From assembly GCF_932274485.2 (NCBI RefSeq), contig NC_065881.2:16774613-16838612 (forward strand): a DNA stretch of 64,000 nt. The letters run 5' to 3'. The notes under the pieces were generated by a model. The model was given only the letters and a program-made list of their open reading frames with translations. It ran no database searches and was not told where the DNA came from. Both the position numbers and the translations under genes were made by a program. This document shows positions 49,601-61,100 of this stretch, piece after piece. Source of the DNA: Patella vulgata (Eukaryota; Mollusca; Gastropoda; Patellidae). Numbering within the stretch: the stretch's first letter is position 1; the number at the start of each line of letters is the position of its first letter.

Positions 49601-51178
49601 AGGGCAAACTTTCCCTCATTGCACATTGTTTGCCTCGCAGTGTTCATTTGCACAGTCGGAGCAAAACAGTAGGACGTTAAACCCTATTTCAATTCATTTC
49701 ATGATAACTATGTCGTCGAAACAGTTTCTTTGCATTTTCCAGCCAGGTTCCGTCTTCTCAGTGAGTTAGGAAGAAGGACTTGACAAGCAAATGCGTTTAG
49801 TCAAAAGATTGATATCTCTATCTTGGACAAGACAATCTCGGCCCCGGTATATACCATTGAAGTCGACAGAAAAGTAGGACGTTAATTGTTTTGGTTTCTA
49901 TATGCGTGTATATATTTTAGAACGAGTCGTGCAGTTACTGAAGAAATGGAACTGAATGGTTACAAGATAACGAAGGAAATGGAAATCTTTTTGCCAATTT
50001 ATGCCATCCACAGAGATCCTGATTATTGGGAAAATCCCGATAGATTTGACCCAGAACGGTTGGTTAAGTTTTCTCCTCAACAATGTTATCATTGAAACAA
50101 AGGAAGATTGAAACACATATACAGTTAAAAAAGTCAGTTTCCCAGTTGTTCATATAATTCGGTTACCGTAGGCACCGTCTCGTAGAGATCGCCATGTTTG
50201 GTGCAATATTAACTGAGCAAAAGATACTGTAAAAACGAAGGAAAGTTTCCTCGGTCACATCTGTTCATTTTGTTCATGTAATTCGCTTACAGTAAACATT
50301 GCTATATGTTTGGTACAATATATCCCGGTTGGTGCTGACGCGCCATTATAAACACTATTTCATTTCATTTAAAGTAAACATGCATTGTTGATTGATTTTG
50401 AGAATGATACATGTGACGTTGATTTATTTCATTTTAATTATGCTTTTTAATATTTTCAAGGTTTTCACCCGAGCAGAAAACTTCACGACATCCATATTGT
50501 TATTTACCATTTGGAGTTGGTCCACGGAATTGTATCGGTAATCGTTTGGCTCTTATGGAAATTAAAACTGTGTTGGTCAGCATTCTCAGGAAATATCGAG
50601 TCATCTGTTCCCCAGAAACAGAGGTTGGTATTTATTAGTTTATTGTCAAAATATAACGAAACAGAAAAAGGCCCAGTCTTCTTTTACGAGCCGTGTTGCC
50701 CAACCCGTCTTCATTAGCCCAATTGGAGCAAAACAGTAGGACGTTAAACCCCATTATATTTTATTTCATGCTAACGAGGACGTTCCAGGTTCTATCCCGC
50801 TGTTGGTCGAGACAGTTTCTGGGGGTTTTCCAGCCAGGTTCCCCCTTCTCAGTAATTTGTGTTGCCCAACAGAAACCAATCCATAGGTCTAAAGTGTTTG
50901 TCTGTTAAACCTAGCTCACACGGGCGGTTTTCGTAGGCAGCTTGTCAGCGATTAGCAATTACCCCAATATATCTAAAACAAATCACCAGTGTGTGCGTTA
51001 GGGTAGTGGTAACGGATATCACGTGATCTTACAAAATGGCGACCCCTTAACTAGGCTTTAGTAAACTGAAACATTATATTATTTTTTTCAGACACCAACC
51101 ATACAACTAACTCCTGGAGATTTCATGTGCAGACCTAAAAATGGAGTCTTCGTAAAACTGGAAGAGCGAAATGGATAA
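40700..51178 (+). CDS. Clan 3 (CYP3A-like) cytochrome P450, tandem copy 1, complete
   Basis: Microsomal haem monooxygenase; the substrate cannot be told from sequence. Exons: 40700-40773, 41777-41870, 42788-42840, 43276-43372, 44909-45025, 45195-45283, 45661-45809, 46563-46687, 47434-47503, 48027-48184, 49188-49279, 49921-50058, 50461-50623, 51092-51178. They sum to 1506 bp, 501 residues plus TAA, with every phase matching. Residues 8-25 form a hydrophobic N-terminal ER anchor, followed by [11 protein letters not shown], the proline-rich hinge. Motifs: helix C W127-KSS-R131; helix I AGYDTSS 306-312 with the acid-Thr oxygen-activation pair; helix K E363-TL-R366; FDPERF before the haem loop; [10 protein letters not shown] 436-445 with the thiolate Cys443. 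Introns 12 and 13 use the unusual donor GTTGGT. Exon 10 could start at 47985 instead, in the same phase, but the shorter form fits CYP3A helix H-I spacing better. The copy looks intact and functional. The exact CYP subfamily was not assigned. Confidence 0.95.
41894..42282. mobile_element. TTAA-flanked MITE in P450 copy 1 intron 2, absent from copy 2
   Basis: TTAA at 41890-41893 and 42283-42286. Ends ACATACATTAATGAAGAG and ACCATAATGTATCT. The same place in copy 2 has a single TTAA at 57820-57823, between GTAAGATTA and ATATAGTAAAC. Confidence 0.92.
42290..42640 (-). mobile_element. SINE-A-like copy in P450 intron 2, shared by both copies
   Basis: AAACGGGGTTTAACATCCAA, GCAGTGTGCTATCAGGGGAA and CACCACTGACAGGGGGAAC up to the B-box-like GCCGGGATCGAATCC. 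The counterpart is at 57835-58155, so the insertion predates the duplication. Confidence 0.75.
44154..44644. mobile_element. 491-bp TTAA-flanked element in P450 copy 1 intron 4, absent from copy 2
   Basis: TTAA at 44150-44153 and 44645-44648. Ends AGGAGCTAAATC and GACTTAGCTACT are inverted with two mismatches. Copy 2 reads GACTG-TTAA-TTGAATC at 59459-59462 with no insert. The interior matches about 22866-23309. Confidence 0.93.
46295..46480 (+). mobile_element. SINE-A remnant in P450 copy 1 intron 7
   Basis: ACAGTTGGAATTCGAAATAA, GCGCCGCTGTCCGGGCAATG and CGTCGTCATTAGCTC. The fuller counterpart sits at 60756-61040 in copy 2. Confidence 0.75.
46936..47280. mobile_element. hAT-like MITE in P450 copy 1 intron 8
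   Basis: GCTGATTAAAATACAGATCT at the left; the interior CTACACTACATGAAGATCTG matches 15861-16227. The right end is cut after AACGAAACGAAATAG. A counterpart lies in copy 2 at about 61480-61782. Confidence 0.8.
48232..48478 (+). repeat. 28-bp minisatellite, P450 copy 1 intron 10
   Basis: TTAATGGTTGATATTGAGTA followed by AACATATC is repeated about eight times with variants. Confidence 0.88.
48590..49110 (+). repeat. Unclassified interspersed repeat in P450 copy 1 intron 10
   Basis: Shares CTTACCAGGAATAACAATGC, GATTACAATA, CCAGCC with CTCGC, CCAAAGATATTAATTA and flanking phrases with about 51840-52320. Absent from intron 10 of copy 2. Its class was not determined. Confidence 0.55.
49334..49703 (+). 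mobile_element. SINE-A copy with extra 5' half, P450 copy 1 intron 11
   Basis: GGTGGCTCAGTGGGTATGAC TCGCTAAC precedes the normal head GGTGGCTACTTGAGTAAG; B-box GCGGGTTCAGTCCCGG; tail CAATTCATTTCATG. The same extra half is seen in the 35768-36257 composite. Confidence 0.82.
50694..50772 (+). mobile_element. SINE-A 3' fragment, P450 copy 1 intron 13
   Basis: CCCGTCTTCATTAGCCCAAT, GCAAAACAGTAGGACGTTAA and an ATTTTATTTC tail. Confidence 0.75.
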
Positions 51179-51289
51179 ATATAATATGACCGGAAAGAAA
51201 AGATATAACTAATTTAATTGTTTGGTGTTTCTTTCTGTGAATATGTTGAATTATGAAATCCATTTACTGTTTCTGTTCTGTTCTGTTCT

Positions 51290-52320
51290 GTTATCTGCAC
51301 TCCCCAAATACAGCAGAAGTATCATCTGGTGTCCTGGAATGAGTTAGCATTCCTAGTTCTATATCATAGATCCCCATCCTTTTCTCCCTCTTGCACCTTG
51401 TTTTGTTCACTTAAGTGTCATCAGGAATGAGTAAGCATTCCTTGCTCCGTGTCAGGGATCCCCAATCTTTTCCTACTCGGCATCCCGTTTCGGTCAGTGA
51501 ATTGACTCTAGACGTCTACAGAAGCCACAATGGATCAGGGAGTTCTATCCTGGTACAGCCTCCCATCGCAGTCTTGCCGAAAAAATTCCGTATCCCAGGA
51601 CAACCGGTTTTCCGACTTTTTTGTCCCGTTTACCCTTGTATTGCTCAGACTTCTGTGGCACCATAGGTCTTTTGTCAGTCGTGGAGAGTGGGTGGTGTCG
51701 GAAACTGGTCGCCACACCTTACATACGACCCATGCATCTTTTCTTACTACATATTTCTGTAGCCTTGTGATCGTCTAGAATTTGTCTCTAGCTGTATTTA
51801 CTTCTGCTTCACGTTGTGTATTTACTTCTTACATATTCTTATGACGTTTTTCTTACCAGGAATAACAATGCAACAGTTTGCTTCTACATTTATATAGCAT
51901 AGCCGAATACATGTATACAAGCACAGATTACAATACTAGCTAAAACCATTTCTCCTCCCTAGCCAGCCTCGCGGCTGTCTAGGAACTCAGATGGAACCTC
52001 TCTGGAATCAAATGGAAGTCTGTCTTACAAAGTTCTGCGCTTTCTTTTATAGCCATATGAATATCACGCACAATCAAGTGTGATCATGGCCCTGAACTTG
52101 TGTAATTAACGATATGATTGGTTACTTTATGCCAAATGATGCAATTAGAATAATTCAACTCACATGTAATCTGGTGGTAAATTATTGACACCTGCTTTGG
52201 CTAAATAGCTCTTTTTTATATAACAATATGTCATTTATACCATAAGTTGATTTAGTACACACTACATATGTGAATATGTTTGAAATTACTAACTTGCCAA
52301 AGATATTAATTAATGAAATA
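51290..52320 (+). repeat. Unclassified interspersed repeat after P450 copy 1
   Basis: The right half matches the intron 10 repeat at 48590-49110. The left half has GGAATGAGTTAGCATTCC and GGAATGAGTAAGCATTCC about 80 bp apart. An 83-codon frame at 51415-51666 has no motif I know. It may be an old mobile element, class unknown. Confidence 0.45.
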
Positions 52321-52675
52321 TAAAGTCATCTTATTTCTCTATTCCTTGTCTATAAATTTAAAAACAATGTCGCAACGACGATAGAGCTACACTTCTACCT
52401 TAATGAAGCAATCTGGGAATTTTTTAAAATAGTGTTTTTAACATCATAGTTTTATGTTTAAATAACAATACCATAAAACAATGTTATTTCATTATTTTCT
52501 TCTCAATTTCAGATTTTTAGGGAATTATGTTTAAAAAATGTGTATATATTCATGAGCAGCAGATCTGGGTGTACATTTAATTTAGGGGTATTTGTAGTTA
52601 AATGAGGGGAGGTTTGGATTTCGGTTTTTTTTTTTGTTATTTGGGTAATTCGATGCGCTTGTGATTCTATTGTGG

Positions 52676-52850
52676 GATTTGTATACTATTAGTTGTATTT
52701 GTATACTATTAGATGTATTTGTATACTATTTAATTGTATTTGCATACTATTTAATTGTATATTATACTATTTAGTTGTATTTGTATACCATTTAGTTATA
52801 TTTGTATAACTTTTAGTTGTATTTGTATAACTTTAAGTTGTATATATTTA
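52676..52850 (+). repeat. ~22-bp AT-rich minisatellite
   Basis: TTAGTTGTATTTGTATACTA is repeated about seven times, about 180-350 bp before the start of duplication unit 2. Confidence 0.88.
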
Positions 52851-54267
52851 GAAATATATGATTTTAGTGCTACTTATGTATTTATCAGTTTATGACGATT
52901 TTTTTCAATCTCTTTATTAAACCATTAATATTTTATGTGGTTTTTTTCTTTTTTAAAATGGCACCGAGGACAACCTTTTATTTGAAATGACACCGAAGAC
53001 TATATCTTATTTGAAGTGGCACCGAGAATGTTTAATAAAGATGTTCAATTGACATTATTATGTTTTATTGTGAGTTTTATTAAACATCTTGAGTATCTTT
53101 TGTACTGACTTTAATCACTGAGTAATGAACATTTATAGAAATTATGTCACCTACAAGATTCTAAATTAGTGACCATCGTGTTGTTTTGTTGTTGTTTATT
53201 GTTCTGTATAATCTGATCAGATGGAAGAACAATACAAGTTAAATTGTTCTTGTTTAATAGAAGATGTTTTTGTGTGTAGTTAATTACATTCCATTTACCA
53301 ATATCATTTGCATATAGAACAAATAAGATTGAACACATTCATCTACCGACACCTACATATCTATAGAACAATTAAATTAAATAGGTTTTACCTGTTCTGG
53401 CAGGTTTCTATTATTTTATAGAATTAGACTCGTCAGATTTTAACACGTTTTAGATTTGACTCGTTGATTTTTATAATTAACACAATCTTACCTTTAATTA
53501 AATAGAAGGTTTTATATTTTACACCTTAAATATTTCTTTCTGAGATTTTAACATGATTAGAAATGTTCAGTCATTTAATGATTTAATTAAAACATGGAGA
53601 AGCGAGGCTAAGATTCGAATAATCAGTTCGATTCTCCCTCTAGTGGTTTTTCGCTTCTCTGTATCCTTGAAAAAGACACATTACCATTGATTTCCAGTCT
53701 ACCGGTAGGATAGCGCGAGGTAAATTGAATGTAACATGACAATAGTTGCAGAGGAAGGTAAACCGGGGTAATGGAATATTTTCAAGTCATCAACGAAAGA
53801 CAATAGATGAACTAACTTTTTAACCTATAGTTTCTGGGATTGTATGCTAATTCAAGCATTATGTCCATTCTATACCAATCACCGTTCATTTAAAGGAGTC
53901 TGATTATCAGTTCTAAGACATAATATCACCGACCTTTATAATGGAATTTTTTCAAGTTATCGACAAAAGACATTAAAAATAACTTTTTAACCTATAATTT
54001 CTGGGATCGTATGCTGATTCAAGCATCATGTCCATTCTATGCCAGTCACCAATCAACATATAAGGGAGTCTGATTATCAGTTCTAATTTCATTTAGCCTT
54101 ATCGACACTCCAGAAGTTGGACTAATGGCCAATTTAGGTCAGTTACAGGTCACATTTTACCATATAGGAAATCCATCAGTAAAGATGGAAATACGTTAGT
54201 ACTGCATAAAACATAATGTACTGTCGTTTTAAAGCTAAAGGGCGGATGTGTAAATTTATACAGTCTG

Positions 54268-54393
54268 ATTTCAATAAACATCTAAACTGCATTTCGTTCC
54301 GTGGCCTCCAGTCTGCATTGATCTGACCGGTTTTCGTGACGTCAGAGGTCTGGTAGGTGAACCGAGAAACAGGATCTGTGTTTTAATTAGATT
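54268..54393. mobile_element. Deleted hAT-like MITE, unit 2 counterpart
   Basis: Counterpart of 39047-39180 with the same internal deletion and the shared phrase GATCTGACCGGTTT. Confidence 0.7.
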
Positions 54394-54709
54394 GGTCTTC
54401 AAAGCCCAGCTTAGGCATGGACCTGAAGGGCCCAGACCCAGGGCCCCGTGGTTTAGAGGGGGGGGGGGCCTTTCATGACAAAGAGAGAACAAATTCGAAT
54501 TCCAGATGATGAAAGTTTCACCTTGTCTGTGAAGTTATATGTCATTTCCACGCATTGTATGCCATTCGGAACTGAATAGATTTCGTATGTGATCAGATAT
54601 TATGTAATTATTCTTGAATTACAGACCGTTTAATTGTTTGTTACCTATGCGTGCCATGGGGGTGCATCATTAATATTAATAACTTACATATTTAATAATT
54701 TTCCATATA

Positions 54710-54826
54710 TGTTAACCGTTCATTTGTATTTCTAACCACGTGATCATTATCCAAATACACCAGCCCACAGATATTTTTTATCCGTTTATTTGTATTTCTA
54801 ACCACGTGATCATTATCCAAAGACAC
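54710..54826 (+). promoter_or_regulatory. Duplicated CACGTG block, P450 copy 2
   Basis: The block around CACGTG is present twice in tandem, E-boxes at 54737-54742 and 54803-54808 (66 bp apart). The corresponding region of copy 1 has only one. Confidence 0.4.
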
Positions 54827-55059
54827 ACGCTCATATTCAGGCCCAGTTTATAACCCAGTGCTTCATGACATTTTGTGTATTTTACATGTGCACTTAATAG
54901 GAATACGTTATCTATAAAACAAGGTCATGGTCGCTGTCAAAATCGCTTGTCTTGTTACGAGGAGTTAACATCGGTTTACTATTTTATATCGATATACGTG
55001 GTCTATTGTGCAATATAGTTTTTGATGTAATAAGTTTTATACATGTCATCAGAAGTCGG

Positions 55060-55068
55060 TATATAAAT
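55060..55068 (+). promoter_or_regulatory. TATA box of P450 copy 2
   Basis: TATATAAAT 50-58 bp before the ATG at 55118. The surrounding block from ATACATGTCATCAGAAGTCG to the ATG is nearly the same as in copy 1. Confidence 0.6.
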
Positions 55069-55117
55069 ATATACGGGGTGTTTTAAGTCAGAACAGTGAA
55101 TATTTGGTGTCAGGGAA

Positions 55118-58100
55118 ATGACTTGTTTTGGGTGTGAAACTCTTCTGTGGATTGTTGCCATAGTGATTTTACTTGCTGCAGCATTTTATTTGTAAGTCTT
55201 TATCTTTTGATAATCCTTTATAAGTTTAGCATATGTACTCGAGTCTCCACCCTGGTGACATAAAACCTGTCGAGTACGGTTCCGTGGGATCCCTGGTTGT
55301 AATTCATACATTCTATTGAATTTAGTTGTAATTATATTGAATTTCATCGTCATATAAAATTATTATTACACGTGCCTAAACTTATCTCATGGCGAATTCC
55401 TCGTTCATGCAATATAGGCTAAGGCAAAAGGGATAGATTATAGAAATATAGGAATTGATATTGACCTGGGACGGCTCTGACCCAAATAGCATCTCTAACA
55501 AGCACACAATATGACAGTTACTCAAGCTGGTGGCAGCTACATTGAACACTTGAACCGGACTATTGGGCGGTTGCAAGGCAACTATAGCTAACATTCTGGC
55601 GCCTTTTAATTTTATCGATTTTTTTGGTGAAAATATATGATGAGACCCGATATGATCACCACGATTTCAGTCGTGTCACCAATCGTGATAGTGGCATCCT
55701 AGCATTAAGAAGATGAAATGTATACCTTTTCACACCGTGACATCAAATACAAGGGTGCGTTGGGGGGGGGGGGCGTGGTTGGTCGAATGGTTAGCACGTG
55801 CGCGCTGTATCATAAGGCCTGTCATTGAATCAACTGGCGTGGTTTCGAATCCCCGGTTGTACCTGACAAGGTGTAGGGTCGCCTGTCCAACCTCGTGGGT
55901 TTTCTCCTGGTCCTCCGGTTTCCTGCCACTGCTGAAGACCCCTACGCGCAAGCGAATTATTGAAATAAAATTAAACCATATGTTAGTCCCGAAATGACCT
56001 AGTTTGTGTCGAGTGGAATACAAGGTCTAGTTATCTCACACATGGTCGGCATTTTCCCCTCGTGATCGGATCTGTCTAGATGTTAAATTCATCTTATACG
56101 CAAACAGTTTTCGAACCAGGAATTGGCTCGATATTCTTCTTTTTGTTCTTCTTGTTCTTGAGAAGACGCCATTCCAAAAAAGCATATAGAACTTGTCAAT
56201 TCGAGTACGATTCACGAGACTGTGCCTACATGTTCTTTGCATAATTGCTCATGGATTGTGCAAGATTTTTTTTAAACAAAATTTTTATTCAGGTTGTCTG
56301 AATGGGATTGGTGAACATGCTTAGCCTATGTAAAACCCTTCTCCTTAAATGATATATATGCATAATATTAATGCAAAGGGGTTTATATACATAGTCAAAC
56401 ACATACATATTATATAGATATAATAAAATGTATACAAATGAACAGAATAATATAATAGGTTATTATAAGATGGTGGCTGGATTCTGGTTTATCGCATTCT
56501 CGGTATCCCCTGTGGTATCGTCCCGTTCTACTAACAGTGGTATCGTCCCGTTCTACTAACAATGGTATCGTTCCGTTCTACTAACAGTGGTATCGTCTCG
56601 TTCTACTAACAATGGTATCGTTCCGTTCTACTAACTAATAGAAGGGAACGATACCACATGGGATACCGATGATGGGTTCATCGTACCGTCATACGTTTTG
56701 TTTCTGTCAATTAATTTGGGGGACCATTAAAGATACATTATGGGAGATTTGATAACGAGTTGGCAGTTCTCGCTATAATAGTTAAAAACTAGATAATGTA
56801 GAGGTAATTTGCTGAAAATTTCATTCCAATTGATCCACTATGAACCGAGAACTAAGCTGTTGAAATTTCCGGCTAGCCTTGATCATCATTACCAAAGTCA
56901 GTACGATAAACAGCATAGTCCCGATGATCCATTTAATCATTAAATCGTGATGGAAAGTTATGCAGTAAATCGGCTCATAATCCACTAAAGATTGAAGGCT
57001 AGCGATGCCATCTAGAGTTGATTATGGTCTGGATAGGTTAATTAATGTCTAATTAATAATTTAGATAGCATTTCAGGCCTAAAGAAAGATCTGCAATAGA
57101 CAGATTTAGCTCTTGCATAATATATGTTTAATCATCCTTTACTCAAACTAATTCTTGAATAAAATGTATATTTATTTAAGCACCGGTGCTAGCAATATTT
57201 CAGAGGTTTCGTTTTTTTTATTTGAGCCATATTGCTCTTACTTTAGATTCAGCTCGGTATACAATCTGATTAAAATTTAAATCTTTATTTCGTTTCGTTT
57301 TTTATACTTTCGATGGCCTCCATTACACGAAGATCTGACCGGTTGTAGCGGAAGGTCACGCCTGGGGGTCATACGAGCCGCCTTTGACCCTATAACGTCA
57401 ATCAGCGTTGATGTTTCTAGTGGGATACCCACAGTTCTGTGCACCGCGTGCCAAGAACTCACCGTAACAGATCGTTTGATAGGCTAATCCCCCACATCAA
57501 CCAGAATGTGGGTTATAATTATATAACAACTCTTTCAGATCCTAGTTTAGTAAAGATAAGCAAAACGAAATTTTGAACTATGAAAACGAAACGAAATAGA
57601 ATCTGTGTTTAAACCAGATTGGCCCGGTATGATAATGTTTTTCCTTGAACAAAGCACACCACACCTTCCCCCAAAGCCCGATATTTATAGTATTTTATCC
57701 ACCAACTCAATTTCAGTTATATAACATGGACTCACAGTATTTTCAAGAATGCCGGAATCCCAGGACCAGAACCGGGTTTACTAGGACTGGTTTCAGAGTA
57801 TCGTGTCAAAGTAAGATTATTAAATATAGTAAACAAATAAAATGGGATTTAACGTCGTACAAAAACTGGATTATCAAGACGTGAATAAATCATGCAGTGT
57901 GCTATCAGGGGAACTTTGCTTGGACAGCGGCGTTTCATCTTGAATTCCAACTGGTTCTGTTACCTATGCGCCAACGAATGCACGGATGGACCCCTATTTT
58001 TGTCTCATCCGAACGACTAGATGCTGTTCTGTGGCAGATCATCCTTCCTGTGGAAGACAATGTGATGTCCCGAGGAACTATCCCGCCCAACACCGGGATC

Positions 58101-61100
58101 GAACCCGGGACCTTCCGAATAGTAAATCAGTGTCTTAGTCACCGTGGCTCCCACAATAGACCAATGTGAAGGCATGTAAGGTTTGTAAGCCAGCACCATA
58201 CGAACCGAACCACCGTTGCTCTCGGCACCAAAATGAGACACAAAAGAAAGTTCTCGTTGGTTTGTACGACATGACCTATAGTTATAATATTTTATTTATT
58301 TACAGACTATGGGTGATATTGATATAGAGCTTCATAAGAAATATGGAAAAATTTTAGGGTAGGATTTTCCAAAATAATATTATTGAATAACAAGTAACTG
58401 TGTGTCGTGGGCCCCTGAACTTTCGCGGGCTATTCATTGGGTTCGGCCAGATCTCCGATGTCTTGGCGTAAACCAACGACTAGAAAAAACCTTTTGTATT
58501 GTGCGCAGAACTGCTTTGCTTTCTTGGTTCTTCTTGGTGCCAGTCTTGCCAAGAGTTGTTTTCTGGACGTCCAACGTCTGAACGTAAACAAGTGAAGGTC
58601 GCGACCGGGAACCGACCGCTCGTTTTTACGGGCATTACAACGTCACGTCCGGAAATCACCCGCTAGCGTTGAAAAGATTCCATGTTTTATTTGTCACGAG
58701 TCTGGCTTTTGTTTTTGGTTGGATGGATGGATTCATTTTACAATTATTACAATTCACTCCAACTTATAGAATCACCGGGATATATATTCAGGCGTATTAT
58801 TATAAAACATGTTATTTATTATTTATACAGGTATTTTAACGCGAGACTACCGGTTTTATCGGTGGCCGATCCAGAAACAATAAAGGATATTTGCATTAAG
58901 CATTTCAGTCATTTTGTCGACAGACCAGTGAGTGTTTACAAGCTAATTTTTGTTGTAGCTATGGGTGTCGTGCATTATGTACGACATGCTTGAATATTTC
59001 TGGTATGCACTTAGATAATTTGCCGACATAAGAAGTGTCGCCCCGGGTATACCCCCCCCCCCCAGTCTCCCCTTATGTGAGGGCCATGGTTACAACATGG
59101 GTAAGCGATGGCCCAATTTGCTGACCAGAACTGGGTCAAAACTGATATTGACTTAAGAACGATTTAACGTAAGTCCCAAGTGATGTATAAAATAAATTGT
59201 GTGAATGAGTCAGAAGAACGGTGCGAGGATTGGGTTGCTGCTGGGAAGGGGGGCGCAAAATGTGACGCCGTACTTGACATGCGCTGTGTGTTTTTCCCAT
59301 ATCAATGGACTGAAACCAATTCCAATGTTATACTAGTAATACTAGATATTTGTATTTGTTTCAAAGAGGTCGATATGAATAAACTCGTTTAATGTAATTA
59401 CCTGTAGAGTTACCTTTCTTGATCACTTTAAGAATTATTTTATGCTTGTTTTAGACTGTTAATTGAATCATCTTGTGAATATTATAGTGGCGAAGCACGT
59501 TATCACAATTTAGATTTATATGCTTTATTTCCATTAATAAGGTTATCGCCCTTGAAAACGCGTCTTATGAACCGCTTCAGTTATACTGATCATTGGAACC
59601 ACTTTACTGGATTCTTTGTTTGTATATCTTTGTTATTTCACCGTAAGCATTTCCAGTCAGATAGCCACCAGATCAGACAAACAATAGTCATAATTTGTCA
59701 TTTGATTTTATAACAGAGTGTATTGCCAATGAACAAGTATGAGAAGGGAATTCTGAGTTTTGCTCGGGGAGCAAAATGGAAGAGCTCAAGATCCGTCCTG
59801 ACACCAACGTTTAGTTCTGGTAAATTAAGAGAGGTAGGGTATTGTTATTAATTACATCTTAGCCCCGTCAGAAACTGGGCAAATAGCTTCGAATGAAACG
59901 TCCATTGAAGGAGAAGCCTTGATATAGTCTCTTTGTTTCTGCTTACAGATGATGCCATTGATGCACACATGTACAGAGAATCTACTTAAGCATTTAGAAC
60001 AACATGCCAATAGTGGGAAATCTGTTGACGTGTCAACGTAAGGCATATAATATTTTATAACAGGATCGTCACTTATTTTAAAAATAATTAATATTTTACC
60101 AGGTTTCGTTCGAATAAATTGTTCAATTTCGCAATTTTGGAACGTCGTTTATATTGTCTAAATGCTAGAATCATGCGCAGTATGGTGATAACCAATGCGT
60201 ATAAATCGTGCATATCTGCAGGCCTAGTTTCAGTCAGTGAGGCCTATAAAATGAAATCTAATTTATGGTTAGGTTCAGTAAACGGCATTTAATGCGTTGT
60301 AATAATGTGTACGTTTCTCTGGCGAATAGCAATTAGGCGTACAGATTCGAATGTCCAGGGCGATTTTCGAAGTGGCGCACATCCTAAAATATAACCGTCG
60401 ATTGCAGATTTATAAAAGGTTACTCAATGGATGTCGTCTGTAGTGTTGCATTTGGCATAGATGTTGACTCTCAGAACGAACCCGATAATCCAGTGATCAA
60501 GGCCTGTATTAAAGCCATGAAAATGGAGATGACCGACCCATATATCATATTGTGTGGTAAGTATGCACACCTTCTATTCCTCGGGGTAGCGGCGGCATAT
60601 TAATTGCGCATAGCTCCATTCTTTGGAACCTTAATATAGATGGACGAAAATTATTCTTAAAGCAGATTTTAATGTGACATAAGTGTGTATATAAGAGTGA
60701 ATCCGGGACATTCTAGTCTATAGTGCTCTTACCGCTCAACTAATTAATATAGTCGGGGCCATGATGGCGAAATGGGTGAGGCGCTGGCTCGCTAATTTGG
60801 AGGTGCAGGATTCGATCCCGTTGTTGATCAAGAAAGTTTTCATAATTTTCTTGCAAGGGAAAACCTGGTAAAGAACTGTGTCTAGTTGTTCAGACGGGAC
60901 GAAAACCCGAGGTTCCTTTGATCATTGGCGGGCTCCTAAAAGAAGCGTCGACAGTTGGAATTCGAAATAAGAGTGGACTGTAGCGTCGCTGTCCGGGTAA
61001 TGGCGTATACCCGTCGTCATTAGCTCGCACATTAAATCCCAAATCATTATTTTATTTTGAATAGTATTGTCAATAGGCGAAAATATTTATTGCGTTCTTC

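Larger units (their letters stand above)
37021..53027 (+). repeat. Unit 1 of a ~16-kb direct tandem duplication carrying the P450
   Basis: Homology to unit 2 begins at 37021 (AATGTTTAATTAAAGATGTT) and at 53028 (AATGTTTAATAAAGATGTTC), with unrelated sequence just before each. It continues through the upstream region, the P450 exons and most introns. The 16,007-bp offset means the units probably abut. Each unit has later insertions and deletions: a MITE with nested SINE at 37622-38250 is mostly missing from unit 2, and a SINE at 39798-40084 is found only in unit 1. Confidence 0.8.

Noticed and set aside
51415-51778. Frames of 82-83 codons after P450 copy 1
   Set aside because: They sit in an interspersed repeat and show no known motif; kept only as part of the repeat entry.
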